64,000 nucleotides of DNA, taken from NCBI GenBank assembly GCA_035048815.1, contig JAUCBN010000035.1:12784501-12848500 (forward strand), read 5' to 3'. Below the pieces are notes generated by a model. That model was not told where the DNA came from and made no database searches. It saw nothing but the letters and a program-made list of their open reading frames with translations. This DNA comes from Abelmoschus esculentus (Eukaryota; Streptophyta; Magnoliopsida; Malvales; Malvaceae). Position numbers and translations under genes: made by a program. Numbering within the stretch: the first letter of the stretch is position 1; each line of letters starts with the position of its first letter. Shown here one piece after another: positions 44,642-57,768 of this stretch.

Positions 44642-46272
44642 AAGATACAGATGAATACACACCAAATAGGCAAGGATGGACAAAAGAATTCTGCCACAGA
44701 GTTATGCAGATCACACAGGCAAAGCCTATCCAGGCAACCCCTCAGTAGTTCACTGTCGACACTACTGTGGAGCCAGTACACGGCAGAGATGTCTGACACT
44801 GCCCAAGCCACTACCGCAACAGACCCCTACCAAGAGATTCTTTAGAGGATGGCAGCTATTGACCTTCGCCAGCAGAGATACATGGAATATCAGAGAGAGG
44901 TCAAAAGCATTCTTGCCCAAATGATGATTCAGAACTTCCCCAGTCAATGGGAGCAATTTCCAGAATTCCCTACAAACATATTCGTCACAGCAGCGCCCTA
45001 CACATAAACTACTCCAGCCCTAGGGCCGAGGCCATTCTTCTCCTCTAGATCACAACAACAGTTCTACGCAACTGGCCCATCTAGGGCAGCAGATCCTACC
45101 GCGGCATCATGTGCCAATAGAAGACTTTCCATGCAAAGGGCAGTCTTCAACACTCCCCCAAGATCCCCAATCCCAATGGGCAGTCTATCTGCTGAGATAG
45201 ATGCCTATGTCAATCAGAGCTCAGACACTGCCAAGCCAAACATTCATAATGCTGGGGCAAATCCAGGGAATGAAGGAGGAACATAAATAATGAACACTGA
45301 AGATGAAGGAGGAGAAGAGGTTAATGCTCCCACGCAATGAGCAACACCAACGAGAGTTCAGCCACCAAGACGAGCAAAGCCATCGCCATCACCAAGGGCA
45401 CAACAATCAACAGCAAGATCGAGAAAACAAATTGTGGAAGAAAGTTGTTCTAAATCATTATAATTTCTCTTCTTTCTTTTATTTATTGCTCATATAAAAA
45501 AAATTACTGCTTATATTTTGTTACCTACTGCCTACCCCTAAATTAAGCATTGAGGACAATGCTTGGTTTGAGTTTGGGGGTATAGAGCCACTACCGAGGC
45601 AATCTACTGTCGCGACCCTACCATGAAAATGAAGTTTTTAGTGATAAAATTTTTTGTTTTATATCTGTCACTTCACTTGAAATTGTTGCCCATACTCTTA
45701 CACTGCCCATCATCAGTATTGTCTTAGTTTATTCTTGAAGACAATAAAAATCTTTCTCCTTACCATAGTTAGGTTCTGTTTTGAAGGCTTAATCATAGGC
45801 TACTTAAGGAGAAAAACTTAGAAGCTTACTATATGTTGAACTTTAAAACACTTTTGGGACTTGTTTGGTTATAGAAATTCTTTTAATAAACTAATTAGGT
45901 GATAAAGACTTAGATCTTTGGAAAGGTGACTAGAGGTTCCTATCACCGGCTTTAGGAAATACTCTTCTTCATGCTAGAGGTTCCCGTAATTGGCTCAAGA
46001 AATTGTTGTTTTAAAAAGAGTACACTAAATCCAAATCTATTTGTCTTGAACTTAGAGTTTATCTAAGAAGGCCCTTAATCAAACTTGTCCACAAAAACGT
46101 ACACACACTAACCTTATAGTTTGTCTTCTAGGTACACCCTTAGGTAACCGAAAGGTTAAGTCTAAATAATATACATAGTTATGGTGGGAAAAATAGATGG
46201 AAGTATAAGACCAAAGAAGAATAGAGTTTGACAAATTGATGGTTTGCATTGCTTGAGGACAAGCAATAGTTC
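44642..46272 (+). other. 3' region of the Athila-like element
   Basis: The first 370 bases keep coding-like sequence of the env-like tail with shifts. The rest is non-coding. At 45570-45580 'GAGTTTGGGGG' preceded by 'GAGGACAATGC' duplicates the genuine polypurine tract 703 bases downstream. Several 'CCGAGGCA' words occur. Confidence 0.6.
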
Positions 46273-46283
46273 GAGTTTGGGGG
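46273..46283 (+). promoter_or_regulatory. Polypurine tract of the Athila-like element
   Basis: 'GAGTTTGGGGG' directly before the LTR start, the usual Athila form. Confidence 0.8.
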
Positions 46284-46285
46284 TG

Positions 46286-47598
46286 TGATAAGTGCTCAAC
46301 TCATCATCACTTTCTACACTTTTCATGGGCACTTATCATCAATTGTACACCTACTTGAACCAATGCATGTACTTAATATAATATATTTAGGGATGATGCT
46401 ATTAAAGATAACATTTATAGAAAAGACATAGTTTACTACATTTTCATGTTTATGCAGGAACAAGTGTTGCCGCGGCAGCAAAATGAGGTCGAGGCAGGAC
46501 TTGATGCCGAGGCAACAGAAGATAAAAAGCAATATGGCAGGCAAACTAAGGAGAAAAATATGAAGAATGTTGTTGGACAAGAAGCCCAAGGATCGGAGCT
46601 GAACAACACATCAAAAGCCCAAGGACAAGGCCACGCGGGAAAAAGCCTTCTAGAAGAATTAAACTTATAAATATTTAACCTATGTACATAACTTGTTATC
46701 TACTCCAAGTTGTACTCTATTTAGGAAAGGTTTGCCCTAGGCCAAGCCTATATAAGGCATAGCCGTCCAAGGGACTAGGAGAGCCAAATTTTAGAGAGTT
46801 TACCCTAGGAACAATTCTTCCCATCATGTTCTAAGCTTTCTTAGGGTCTAGGTGAAGGTTGTTGAGTATTAGTGAGAGGAGATTGTATCTTGTTTCTTGT
46901 TTCAATGCAATAAAATATCAAAGTTTGCTTACTCTTTGCCATTCTTTGTTCTTGCATCCAAGCTCAGGAGAGAAGTTTCTAAGTAATCTATTTGTCTAGA
47001 CTCGGGAGAGTTAGACTCATAAAAGGAGTAAGTGCGGTATTCAACTTGATTGGAGGATACTAACTCGGCCTAGGGATAGGTTGGAGTTTCAACGGCTAAA
47101 AGAAGTGAGAGATTGATTGTTGATTATAATTGCTTAACGCCGGGAGGTACCATCAAGGACTGATCATCAACAGTGTTTCGACTTAGGGATAAGCAGAACC
47201 ATCAAAGGACATTTTGCCGAACTTTGGTAAATCTGCCCAAGAGCAAGGGATTGCCGCGACAAAGAATACTACCATTGTCGAAGACAGTAATCTGTAGTAC
47301 TACCGAGGCAGTATAGTGCAATTGCATTAGATAGAAACATATCAATGAAATCCACTATACAGCACAACTGGATCCTTCCCTCTTTCTCAAATTTGATCTC
47401 ATCTTATTTAGTTTCTTTTATTTAGTACAATCAACATCCAATTTACTTGTGTCTTTACTTTTGTCTTACAGAGCAAGAAGATCAAAGGAAGCATATTAAG
47501 TATACCAATCCCTGAGGAGATGATAACTCGATAATACTTATCACTTATTACTTGCGACGTGTTCACTTGCACTAATTGCGCATATTTGACACGCATCA
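46286..47598 (+). repeat. 3' LTR of the Athila-like element (1313 bp)
   Basis: Begins TGATAAGTGCTC and ends ACACGCATCA; the end matches the stub at 39451-39492. A CTATATAAGG box lies at 46748-46757. Satellite follows at 47599. Confidence 0.88.
46748..46757 (+). promoter_or_regulatory. TATA box of the Athila-like LTR
   Basis: 'CTATATAAGG' near the centre of the LTR, at the expected place for the U3 promoter. Confidence 0.6.
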
Positions 47599-48054
47599 AA
47601 TGTATACCGTGATGGACAAGCCCTCTCTTTGAGCGTATGTAGTGATGAATGATCCCTCTCTTTGAGTGTATGTCATAATGAACGGTCCTTCTCTTTGAGC
47701 GTATGCCGTGATGGACGACCCCTCTCTTTGAGCGTATGTCGCGATGAAAGACCCCTCTCTTCGAGTGCATGCCATGGTGAACGGTCCCTCTGTTTGAGCG
47801 TATACCATGATGAACGACCCCACTCTTTCAGCGTATGTCGCTATGAATGACCCCTATCTTCGAGTGCATGTCATAATTAATGGTCCCTTTCTTAGAGCGT
47901 ATACCGTGATGGACGACCTCTCTCTTTGAGTGTATGTCGCGAAGAAAGACCCCTCTCTTCGAGTGCATGTCATGATTAGCGGTCCCTTTCTTAGAGCGTA
48001 TACTGTGATAGACAACCCCTCTCTTTGAGCGTATGTCGCGATGAATGACCCCTC
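47599..48054 (-). repeat. Satellite block 7 (0.46 kb)
   Basis: Four to five trimers, same orientation as block 2, between the Athila-like LTR end and a solo LTR. Confidence 0.95.
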
Positions 48055-49673
48055 TCATTTATTTCATTCTTTCATGCTTCATTTCACGCATGGGATCAAA
48101 GGTGAGTTACCTTACTGATCTTAGTATTTATTACTTTTATATACTTTATAGTAAGCTACTTAAGAGTTATTTATTTAGGCTATAAATATGAATAGTCAAT
48201 ATAACCACATTATTCAGTTTCAGTTTACTTTTCTTCAAAAGACTTACCTGCAGCTCAAGGAGTAAATATTAGCTCGGTGTCAACTCAGTCAGCTCAGTGA
48301 GCTCAGAAGAAGCTAAACGAAAGGTAATGCTAGAAACACAAGGTGCCAACTTCAGAAAAGCTTGGAAATGCATGAAACACTCCTACAATACTTAAGGGGA
48401 TAAAGGATCACTCCGTGTCAGCTCACAAATCTCATACGAGCTCAAATGAAGCATAATTCAAAACGAGGATTTAGGAGATTCGAATCAGCTCCAAAAACAC
48501 TCCTTACACTAGTAGAGAGTATAAGGAAGCTAATGGGTCAGTTCACTTTGCTAAAGGCAGCTCGGATTAGCTTATTTCAGCTTCAAACTTTAGCTAAGTC
48601 TTTCAGCTAGATAGCTCAGTTCAATTCAGCTCACTCATAGCTCGATTAGCTCACCTCAGCTCCAACTATCACTCTCAACTCAACACCTGAAAGTCACCTA
48701 CCCTTCACCAAGAATCAAGACCGACCATAATCCACATTGGGCGCCAAGATCATGGAGGGAAAGCAAGTGGGCGCCAAAACAAAGATATAGCACTCTTCAT
48801 TGGGCAGATTCATGATGGTCCACTTGTTTGCCAATTTAGAGCAGGATACTTGTCGAGTTGGGTTTCAGTGTCTTCAACAAAGTTGTTCCTCTATCTCTCA
48901 TCTCTCCAACAAATGTTGAATCACATCATCCAATGTCGTCAGCTCGAGATATGACCCAATTACTAAGGACTGTGCAGGCCGAATCGAAAAGTTACATCTC
49001 TTCTAATAGATTTGGAGGGAGACACCATTCAAATGAATGGTTATCAGAGTAGTTAAATGTCATTTCAACCAAACCCCTTAGAAAACTTTAAATAGGACTT
49101 GAATTTCATTTTGTAAACACACAATTCAGAATATATTTTATCCTTTGTGAGAATTTTCTCTCGTTTAGTTCTTAAAATTTTATCGACTTTTCAAGTAATT
49201 TTGTACTTGGGGCGTCAACTCCTTTCTATCTATCTTGATACTTCTGGTTCTTTTAGTTTAATATACTAAAAGGGTCAAAGTCTGTTTATCACCATCCCTT
49301 AAAGATCAATATAAGGTTCAGGATTAGGTTTTCAATAACCTAGTTTCTTCCTTGAGTATCTTTAAGATACTATTTCCATTTCACCATATCATTATCCTTA
49401 CATATCCTCTCATTCCATCATCATTCCCGATCCTTTGTCATCACCATAAAACGTCCTAAACATCCATCACCCTTGTCAACACCACATATCACCTCTCTTC
49501 CGCTTCCAAATCAGTCCCTAAACTATTCCTTTCGTTCATTTCACCTATTCCTTTCATCCTTTATCCTTAATTCTTCATTTTTGCAGCGACTTCTTGCAAG
49601 AGACTTCCTTCCTTCCTAGGTCCTACAATCAAAGTTTGTCGTTCAGCACCATCAATAAGTTCGGCACATATCA
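48055..49673 (+). mobile_element. Solo LTR lacking its first bases (1619 bp)
   Basis: Same family as the LTR at 22679-24159 but on the opposite strand: 'TTTCATGCTTCATTTCACGC', AGCT-rich section 48250-48670 and 'GGGCGCCAA' words. It ends TCGGCACATATCA. About 20 bases at its start are missing where satellite joins. A weak CTTTAAATAGG box is at 49086-49096. No internal region is present. Confidence 0.78.
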
Positions 49674-52600
49674 ACACCTCTTTTTGAGCGTATATCGCAA
49701 TGAATGACCTCTCTCTTCGAGTGCATGTCATAATTAACGGTCCCTTTCTTATAGTGTATACCGTGATGGACGACCCTCTCTTTAAGCATATGTCGCGATG
49801 AATGACCCCTCTCTTCGAGTGCATGTCATAAAGAAAGGTTCCTTTCATAGAGTGTATAACATGCTGGATGACCCCTCTCTTTGAACATATGTCGTTATGA
49901 ATGATAACTCTCTTTGAGCATATGTCATAATGAACGGTCCCTCTCTTTGAGCGTATGTTGTGATGGACGACCCCTCTTTTAGCGATATTGCGATGAATGA
50001 TCCCTCTTTTCGAGCATGTCATAATGAATGATCCCTCTCTTTTAGCGTATGTCATGATAGACGACCCCTCTCTTTGAGCGTATGTCGCAATGAATGACCC
50101 TTATCTTCGAGTGCAAGTCATAATGAACGGTCGCTCTCTTTGAGCGTATACTGTGACGGATGACCCCTCTCTTTGAGCGTATGTCGCGATGAATGACCCC
50201 TCTCTTCGAGTGCATGTGAGCGTATGTCGTGATGAATGACCCCTCTCTTCGAGTGCATGTCATAATGAACGGTCCCTTTCTTAGAGCATATGCCATGATG
50301 GACAACCCCTCTCTTTGAGCGTATGTCGCGATGAATGACTCCTCTCATTGAGCATATGTCATAATGAATGGTCCGTCTCTTGGAGCGTATATCTCGATGT
50401 CTGACACTACTCTTTGAGCATATATCAGGGTGAATGACCTATCTCTTCCAACTTATATCATATTGAATGATCCCTCTCTTTCAGCGTATACCGTGATGGA
50501 TGCCACCGCTCTTTGAGCGTATGTCGCGATAAAGGACCGCTCTCTTCTAGTGCATGTCATACTAAACGGTCCCTCTCTTTGAGCGTATACTGTGATGGAT
50601 GATCCCTCTCTTTGAACATATGTCGCGATGAATGACCCCTCTCTTCGAGTGCCTGTCATAATGAACAAGCCCTTTCTTAGAGCATATGTCATGATGGACA
50701 ACCCCTCTCTTTGAGCGTATGTCGCGGTGAATCACTCCTCTCATTGAGCATATATCATAATGAACGATCCCTCTCTTTGACCGTATGTTGGTGATGGACG
50801 ACCCCTCTCTTTGAGCGTACGTAGCGGTGAATGATCACCAACTTCGAGTGCATTTCATAAAGAATGGCCCCTCTCTTTGAGCGTATGTCGCGATCAATGA
50901 CCCCATTGTTCAAGTGCTTGTCATAATGAACAGTCCCTCTCTTTGAGCTTATACCGTGATGGAAGTCGCTGCTCTTTGAGCGTATGTCGCGATGAATGAC
51001 CCCTCCAAGTGCATGCCATAATGAATGGTCCCTCTCTTTGAGCGTATACTGTGATCGATGACCCCATTCTTTGAGCGTATGTTGCGATGAATGTCACTTC
51101 TCTTTGAGTGCAGGTTAGAGTGAACAGTCCCTCTCTTTTAGCGAATACTGTGATGGACGACCCCTTTTCTTTGATAGTATGTCGCAATGAATGACCCCTT
51201 TCTTCGAGTGCATGTTACGAACAGTCCCTCTCTTTGAGCGTATACCGTGATCGATGACCCCTCTCATTGAGCATACGTTCCGATGAATAACACTTCTCTT
51301 CGAGTGCATGTTACGGTGAACAGTACCTCTCTTTTAGCGTATATCGTGATCGATGACCCCTTACTTTGAGCATATGTTGCGATGAATGACCCTTCTCTTC
51401 GAGTGCATGTCATGTAAATGGTCCCTCTCTTTGAGTGCATATCGTGATGGAAGACCCTTCTCTTTGAGTGTCGTGTCGGTTGCGATTAATGACCCATCTC
51501 TTTGAATGCATATCTTAATTAACGGTCCGTTTCTTAGAGCGTATACCATGACGGACGACCCTTCTATTTGAGCGTTTGTCGCGATGAATGACCCTTATCA
51601 TCGAGTGAATGTCATAATAAACGGTCCCTCTCTTTCAGCATATACCGTGATGGACGACCACTCTTTGAGTGCATGTCATAATGAATGGTCTCTCTATTTG
51701 AGCGTATACCATGATTGATGACCCCTGTCTTCGAGTATATGTTGTGATGATTGACCCCTCTCTTCGAGTGCATGTCATGGTGAACGACCCCTCTCTTTAA
51801 ATGTATACCGTGATGGACAACCCCTCTCTTTAAATGTATACCGTGATGGACGACCCCTCTCTTTAAATGTATACCGTGATGGACAACCCCTCTCTTTGAG
51901 CGTAAGTCGTGATGAATGACCACCCTCTTTGAGTGCATGACATAATGTACGATCCCTTTCTTAGAGCGTATAACCTAATGGCCGACCCCTCTCTTTGAGC
52001 GTATATCGCGGTGAACGATCCCTCGATTCGAGTGTATGTCATAATGAATGGTCCCTCTCTTTGAGCGTATATCTCGATGTCTGCCCCCGCTCTTTGAGCG
52101 TATGTCAGGGTGAATGAAACCTCTCTTCTAGTGCATGTCATACTAAATGGTCCCTTTCTTAGAGCGTATACCGTGATGGACAACCCCTCTCTTTGAGCGT
52201 TTGTCGTGATGAATGACACTTCTCTTCAAGTGCATGTCATGGTGGACGACCCTCTTTGAGTGTATGTCGCGAAGAATGACCCCTCTCTTTGAGCGCATGT
52301 CATAATAAACGGTCCCTCTCTTTGAGCATATACCGTCATGGACAACCCCTCTCTTTAGGTGTATGTCGCAAGGAATGACCACTCTCTTCGAGTGCATGTC
52401 ACCATGACTGGTCCCTTTCTTAGAGCATATACCATGATGGACGACCCCTCTCTTTAAGCATATATCGCGGTGAACGACCCCTTTCTTCGAGCATATCTCA
52501 TAATGAACGGTCCCTCTCTTTGAGCGTATATCGTGATGGACGATCCCTCTCTTTGATCGTATGTCGCGATTAATGACCTCTCTCTTCAAGTACATGTCAT

Positions 52601-55600
52601 GGTAAACGGTTCCTCTCTTTGTGCGTATATCGTGATCGACGACCCCTCTCTTTAAGCGTATGTCGCGTTGAATGAACCTTCTCTTCGAGTGCATGTCATA
52701 ATGAACCGTCCCTTTCTTACAGCGTAAACCGTGATGAACCAACCACCCTTCTCTTTAAGCGTATGTCGCGATGAATGACCCCTCTCAAAGAGTGCATGTC
52801 AAATTGAACCGGCCTTTTCTTAGAGCGTATACCGTGATGGACGACCCCTCTCTTTGAGAGTATGTCGTGGTGAATGACCTCTCTCTTCGAGTGTTTGTCA
52901 TAATGAACAGACCCTCTCTTTGAGCATATGTCGTGATGGACGACCCCTCTCTTTGAGCGTATGTCACGATGAATGACCCCTAACTTCGAGTGCATGTCAT
53001 AATAAACGGTCCCTCCCTTTGAGCGTATACTGTGATGGACGACCCCTTTCTTTCTCTGAGAGTGCATGTCATAATGAACGGCCCCTCTCTTTGAGCGTAT
53101 ACCGCGATGGATGCCACGCTCTTTGAGCGTATGTCGCGATGAATGACCACACTCTTCGAGTGCATGTTATAATGAACGATCCCTCTATTTGAGCGTATAC
53201 CGTGGTCGATGATCCCTTTCTTTGAGGGTATGTTGCGATGAATGACACTTCTCTTTGAGTGCATGTCATGGTGAACGGTCCCTTTCTAAGGGCGTATACC
53301 GTGATGGATAACCCTTCTCTTTGAACGTATGTCAAGATGAATGACCCCTCCCTTCAAGCGTATGTTATAATGAACGATCCCTCTCTTTGAGCATATACCG
53401 TGATCGATGACCCCTCTCTTTGAGCGTATGTTGCAATGAATGACCCCTCTCTTCAAGCGTATGTCATAATGAATGGTCCCTATCTTCGAGCATATACCGT
53501 GATGGACGACCCCTCTCTTTAAGCGTATGTCGCAATAAATGACCCGTCTCTTCAAGTGCATGTCATGGGGAACAATCACTCTCTTCGAGTGCATGTTATA
53601 ATAAACCGTCCCTTTGTTAGAACGGGCCCTTTCTTATACTGAATGACCCATCTCTACGAGCGTCTGTCGTAATGAACGAGTTTTCTCTTTCAACGTATTT
53701 TGCGGTGAATGACCCATCTCTTTGTGCGTATGTCATAATGAACTGTCCCTCTCTTTGACCGTACACCGTGAGAAATGATCCCTCTCTTTAAGCGTATGTC
53801 ACGATGAATAACCCCTCTCTTCGAGTGTATGTCATAATGACCGGTCCCTCTCTTAGAGCGTATACCATGGTAGATGTCCCTTTTCTTTGAGCATATGTCG
53901 AGATGAATGACCCATCTCTTCAAGTGCATGTCATAATGAACGGTCCCTCTCTTTGAGCCTATACCGTGATGGACAACCCCTCTCTTTAAGCGTATGTTGC
54001 GATGAATAACCCCTCTCTTTTAGAGCATGTCATAATGAACGGTCCTTCTTTAGAGAGTATACCGTGGTCGTTGCTCTTTCAAAAAAAATATCGTGGTCGA
54101 TGAACCTTTTCTTTGAGCGTATGTTGCGTTGAATGACACCTCTATTCAAGTGCATGTCATAATGAACTGTCCCTCTCTTTGAGCGCATACCGTCATGGAC
54201 GAACCCTCTCTTTGAGCGTATGTTGCGAAGAATGACCCCTCTCTTCGAGTACATGCCATAATGAATGGTCCCTTTCTTAGAGCATATACCGTAATGGTTG
54301 ACCCTTCTCTTTTAGTGTATGTCGTAGTTTATGACCCATCTCTTCGAGCGTATGTCATAATGAATGGTTCCTCTAGCGTATAACGTGATGGACGATCCCT
54401 CTCTTTGAGCGCATGTCGTGATGAATGACCCATCTCATCGAGTGCATGTCATAATGAAAGGTCCTTCTCTTTGAGCAAATACCGTGATGGACAACCCCTC
54501 TCTTTAAGCGTATGGCGCGATGAATAACACCTCTTCGAGTACATGCCATAATGAACGGTCACTCTCTTAGAGCGTATACCGTGGTCGATGACCCCTTTCT
54601 TTGAGCATTTGTTGCAATGAATGAACCCTCTCTTTGAGTGCATGTCATGGTGTATGGTCCCTCTCTTTGAGAGTATACCGTGATGGACGACCCCTCTCTT
54701 TGAGCATATGTCACGATGAGTGACCTCTCTCATCAAGTGCATGTCATAATGAACGGTCCATCACTTTGAGCATATACCGTCATGAACGATCCCTCTCTTT
54801 GAGCGTACGTTGCAATGATTGACCCCTCTCTTCGGGTGCTTGTCATAATGAACGGTCCCTTTCTTAGAGCGTATACCGTCATGGACGACCCCGCTCTTTG
54901 AGCGTATGTCACGGTGAATGCCCCTCTATTCGAGCATATGTCAAAACGAACGATCCCTCTCTTTGAGCGTATACCATGATGGATGACCCCTTTCTTTGAG
55001 CGTATATCGCGATGAATGACTCCTCTCTTCGTGTGCATGTCTTGGTGAACAGTCCCTCTCTTTGAGCGTATACCGTGATGGATGACCCCTCTCTTTGAGC
55101 ATATGTCATGATGAATGACTCCTCTCTTCGAGTGCATGTCATGGTGAACTGTCCCTCTCTTTCATCGTATACCATGATGGACGACCCTTCTCAGTGAGCA
55201 TATGTTGCGACAAATGACACTTCTCTTCGAGTGCATGTCATGGTGAACGGTCCCTCTCTTTGAGCATGGACCGTGATGAACGACCCCTCTCTTTGATTGC
55301 ATGTCGCGATGAAAGACCCCTCTCTTCGATAGCATATCTTTATGAACGGTCCCTCTCTTTGAGCGTATATCGTCCTGGACAACTCCTCTCATTAAGCGTA
55401 TGTCGCGATGAATTACTCCTCTCTTCGAGTGCATGTCATAATGAACGATCCATTTCTTTAGAGCGTATACTGTGATGGATGAACCCTCTCTTTGAGCGTA
55501 TACCGTCATGGACAACTCCTCTCGTTGAGTGTATGTCGCGATGAATGACCGCTCTCTTCGAGTGCATGTCATAATGAACGATCCCTCTCTTTAGAGCGTA

Positions 55601-55689
55601 TACAGTGATGGATGACCCCTCTCTTTGAGCGTATGTCATGATGAATGACCCCTCTCTTTGTTTGTATATCAAAGTGAACGGTCCCTTTC
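49674..55689 (-). repeat. Satellite block 8 (6.0 kb)
   Basis: Same monomers and orientation as block 2. The section 52717-54105 repeats the rare-variant order of block 2 (markers at 53046, 53591 and 54073). A run of four near-identical 33-bp units ('CTTTAAATGTATACCGTGA') at 51795-51890 shows recent single-monomer expansion. Confidence 0.96.
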
Positions 55690-56099
55690 TGATATGTGCC
55701 GATCTTGTTAAGGATGTTGAACGATAAACTTTGATCATAGGACCTTGAAGGAAGGAAGTCTCTCTCAAGAAGTGGATACAAAATGAAGAATTAAGGATAA
55801 GGGATGAAAGGAATAGGTGAGATGAATGAAAGAAATAGTTTAGGGACTGATTTGGAAGCAGAAAGGATGTGTAATGTTGATAAGGGTGAATGGATGTTTA
55901 GGACGTTTTGTGGTGATGACAAAGGATTGAGATTGATGAAAGGAATGAGAGGATATGTAATGGATGGTGAAATGGAAATAGTATCTTAAAGATACTGAAG
56001 GAAGAAACTAGGTTATTGAAAACCTAATCTTGAACCTTATGGTATATTAAACTAAAAGAACCAGAAGTATCAAGATCGATAGAAGAGTGGTTGACGCTG
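55690..56099 (-). mobile_element. LTR end fragment, family of 48055-49673
   Basis: Plus-strand TGATATGTGCCGATC is the inverted end of that LTR. The fragment matches about the last 460 bases of 48055-49673 in reverse, with a small internal deletion. Frames here (for example 55804-55989) are chance. Confidence 0.8.
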
Positions 56100-56422
56100 C
56101 AAGGTTGTCACCTTGCTATTTTTCTTATCAGAAGTCTTCTTCAACATAAGTACTTCTAGTTTTTATGAGGGGGATTATCTTCACACTCTCGCTTGCCTAA
56201 GCAATCGCGTTTAGGAGGGTGAGTTAGAGCCGATTATGGTGTTTGCTTATCTAATTACGGATAGGACGGTGCCTAGGACAACGATATATCATCAATTTAT
56301 TGAAGAGATTCGTTTCGTTTGCAGGTGTTTGCCTATTCAATTGTGATTAGGAGGGTATCAAGGACAAATCTATCCAACATCATACCACCACCACCATCTA
56401 TCCCATTGTGTATTTTATATCA
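56100..56422 (+). mobile_element. LTR end fragment, family of 43242-44179
   Basis: Matches 43855-44179 closely, including 'GCTTGCCTAAGCAATCGCG' and the final TTTTATATCA. Confidence 0.88.
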
Positions 56423-57101
56423 CTACTATTCAACCACCTTTTCAAAGGGGAATGTCCCTTGGCCACAACCTTTCATTTCCTATAAATATGTAGCCATTTT
56501 GGCATTTGAGCACACAACTTTAAATCATATTATTTATTTTGTGAGTTAAACTCTCATTCTTGTTCTTTTAAGAATTTTATCGACTTATCAAATCATCTCT
56601 TTGATTTGTGGTGTCACCCTCCATCGTTTATACTTTAGATTTCTGGAATTACATTTCCAAGAGGTCTAAGAGCATCTACCACCCTCAGAGTTGCAACTAG
56701 ATTGGGTTTATGTTCCTATAACATAAGTTCAACCTTTGCCCCTTTGAATACTATCATTCCATCATCACATAAGCACCATCCACCTTCCATTTTCATCCAC
56801 CATTCTTCACCAGCCCTTAACATATCCTTCCATATCATTTACTTCACTTAAACACCTCCATTTTCTTCCTTAATCAACCATCAACATCCCCCATGCATTC
56901 CCTTCACCACGACAGCTTCATTTTCGTCTAAACAATACCCCACACCATAACCTCTTCTCAAATCATCCTTATCTTATTTCCAACAACATTTAACATTCTT
57001 TTGTTCAGGAAACAAGTGTTATACAAGGCTTGCTTTCATTCTAAGGTCCGGGCAATCAAATCTTCTCTCTACAAGCATCTTTGGAGAGTTGGAGCATATC
57101 A
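56423..57101 (+). repeat. 5' LTR remainder of element C
   Basis: Matches about 60200-60873 ('CCACCTTTTCAA', 'CCTATAAATATGTAGCC', 'GAGAGTTGGAGCATATCA'). The TATA box is at 56479-56490. Confidence 0.88.
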
Positions 57102-57103
57102 AA

Positions 57104-57116
57104 TGGTAATCAGAGC
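57104..57116 (+). promoter_or_regulatory. Primer-binding site of element C, initiator Met type
   Basis: 'TGGTAATCAGAGC', two bases after the LTR end, has one extra A relative to the standard plant initiator-Met site. Confidence 0.75.
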
Positions 57117-57768
57117 AAAGGAAGAATCAAGTAAGCCCAATTTCTTGTTATTTCAATTCTGATTAAAAAAAGAAAAGAAAGAAAAAAAAAGAGAAAAGAG
57201 AAAAAAGAAAAAAGAAAATTCAGATTGCTCTAGCATATAAGGAATCTGAATTAGATTTAAAAAAGAGAGAGTGAATAAAAAAGAAATCCAAATTTTCAAA
57301 GGCTGAAGATTCAAGTACAAACGTCCAAGCAACCAACTCCGAGAAGTTCCTCAAGTTTGATTGCTCAAGACCAATTTGTAAGTTGAGTTTTGTGGTAACG
57401 TTTCTGTTTTTCTTTAATCCATTTCAATTGAATCCTTGAAAATTTTCTTTTACTATTCAATCCCTAAACTTTTTTAAACTTTTTCCTTCTTTCTATTTGC
57501 ACACCTAACCTTTGTTTTAGCCCAAACGCCATCATTTCTTAGGATATTTGACAAGTTTTGAGTAAATTCTTCTGAGAACATGATTTGAGAGATTTGAGAG
57601 ATAAAAGGTAAGAGAGTGGTGAGCATAGAAGGGAAAATAGAAGTCAGAATTCCCAGAGTGTAAACACGAGTTAATTGAGTGCCATATTTCTTTCCTTGGA
57701 GTGTCTGTGAGGATTTTGTGTGTGTGAATTGGTGAGGAACTTAAACTTTGTTTCATTTAACTAACACT
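57117..57768 (+). other. Leader of element C
   Basis: About 650 non-coding bases with a purine tract (57165-57225) and 'AAAAAGAGAGAG' words. The last 120 bases match the leader remnant of element B next to 32969. Confidence 0.65.

Larger units (their letters stand above)
39451..47598 (+). mobile_element. Athila-like LTR retrotransposon lacking reverse transcriptase and integrase
   Basis: Order: a 42-bp remnant of the 5' LTR, an Asp-tRNA primer site, gag-protease, a spacer with a TATA box, an env-like frame (interrupted by another element), a long 3' non-coding region, a polypurine tract and a complete 3' LTR (46286-47598). The primer site and the DLGA protease are Athila hallmarks. Pol beyond protease is absent. 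The 5' LTR was replaced by an element B fragment and satellite, so no target duplication can be read. Confidence 0.88.

Noticed and set aside
55804..55989. Possible small gene of 61 codons
   Set aside because: It lies inside an inverted LTR fragment whose homologue at 49.2-49.6 kb does not keep the frame.
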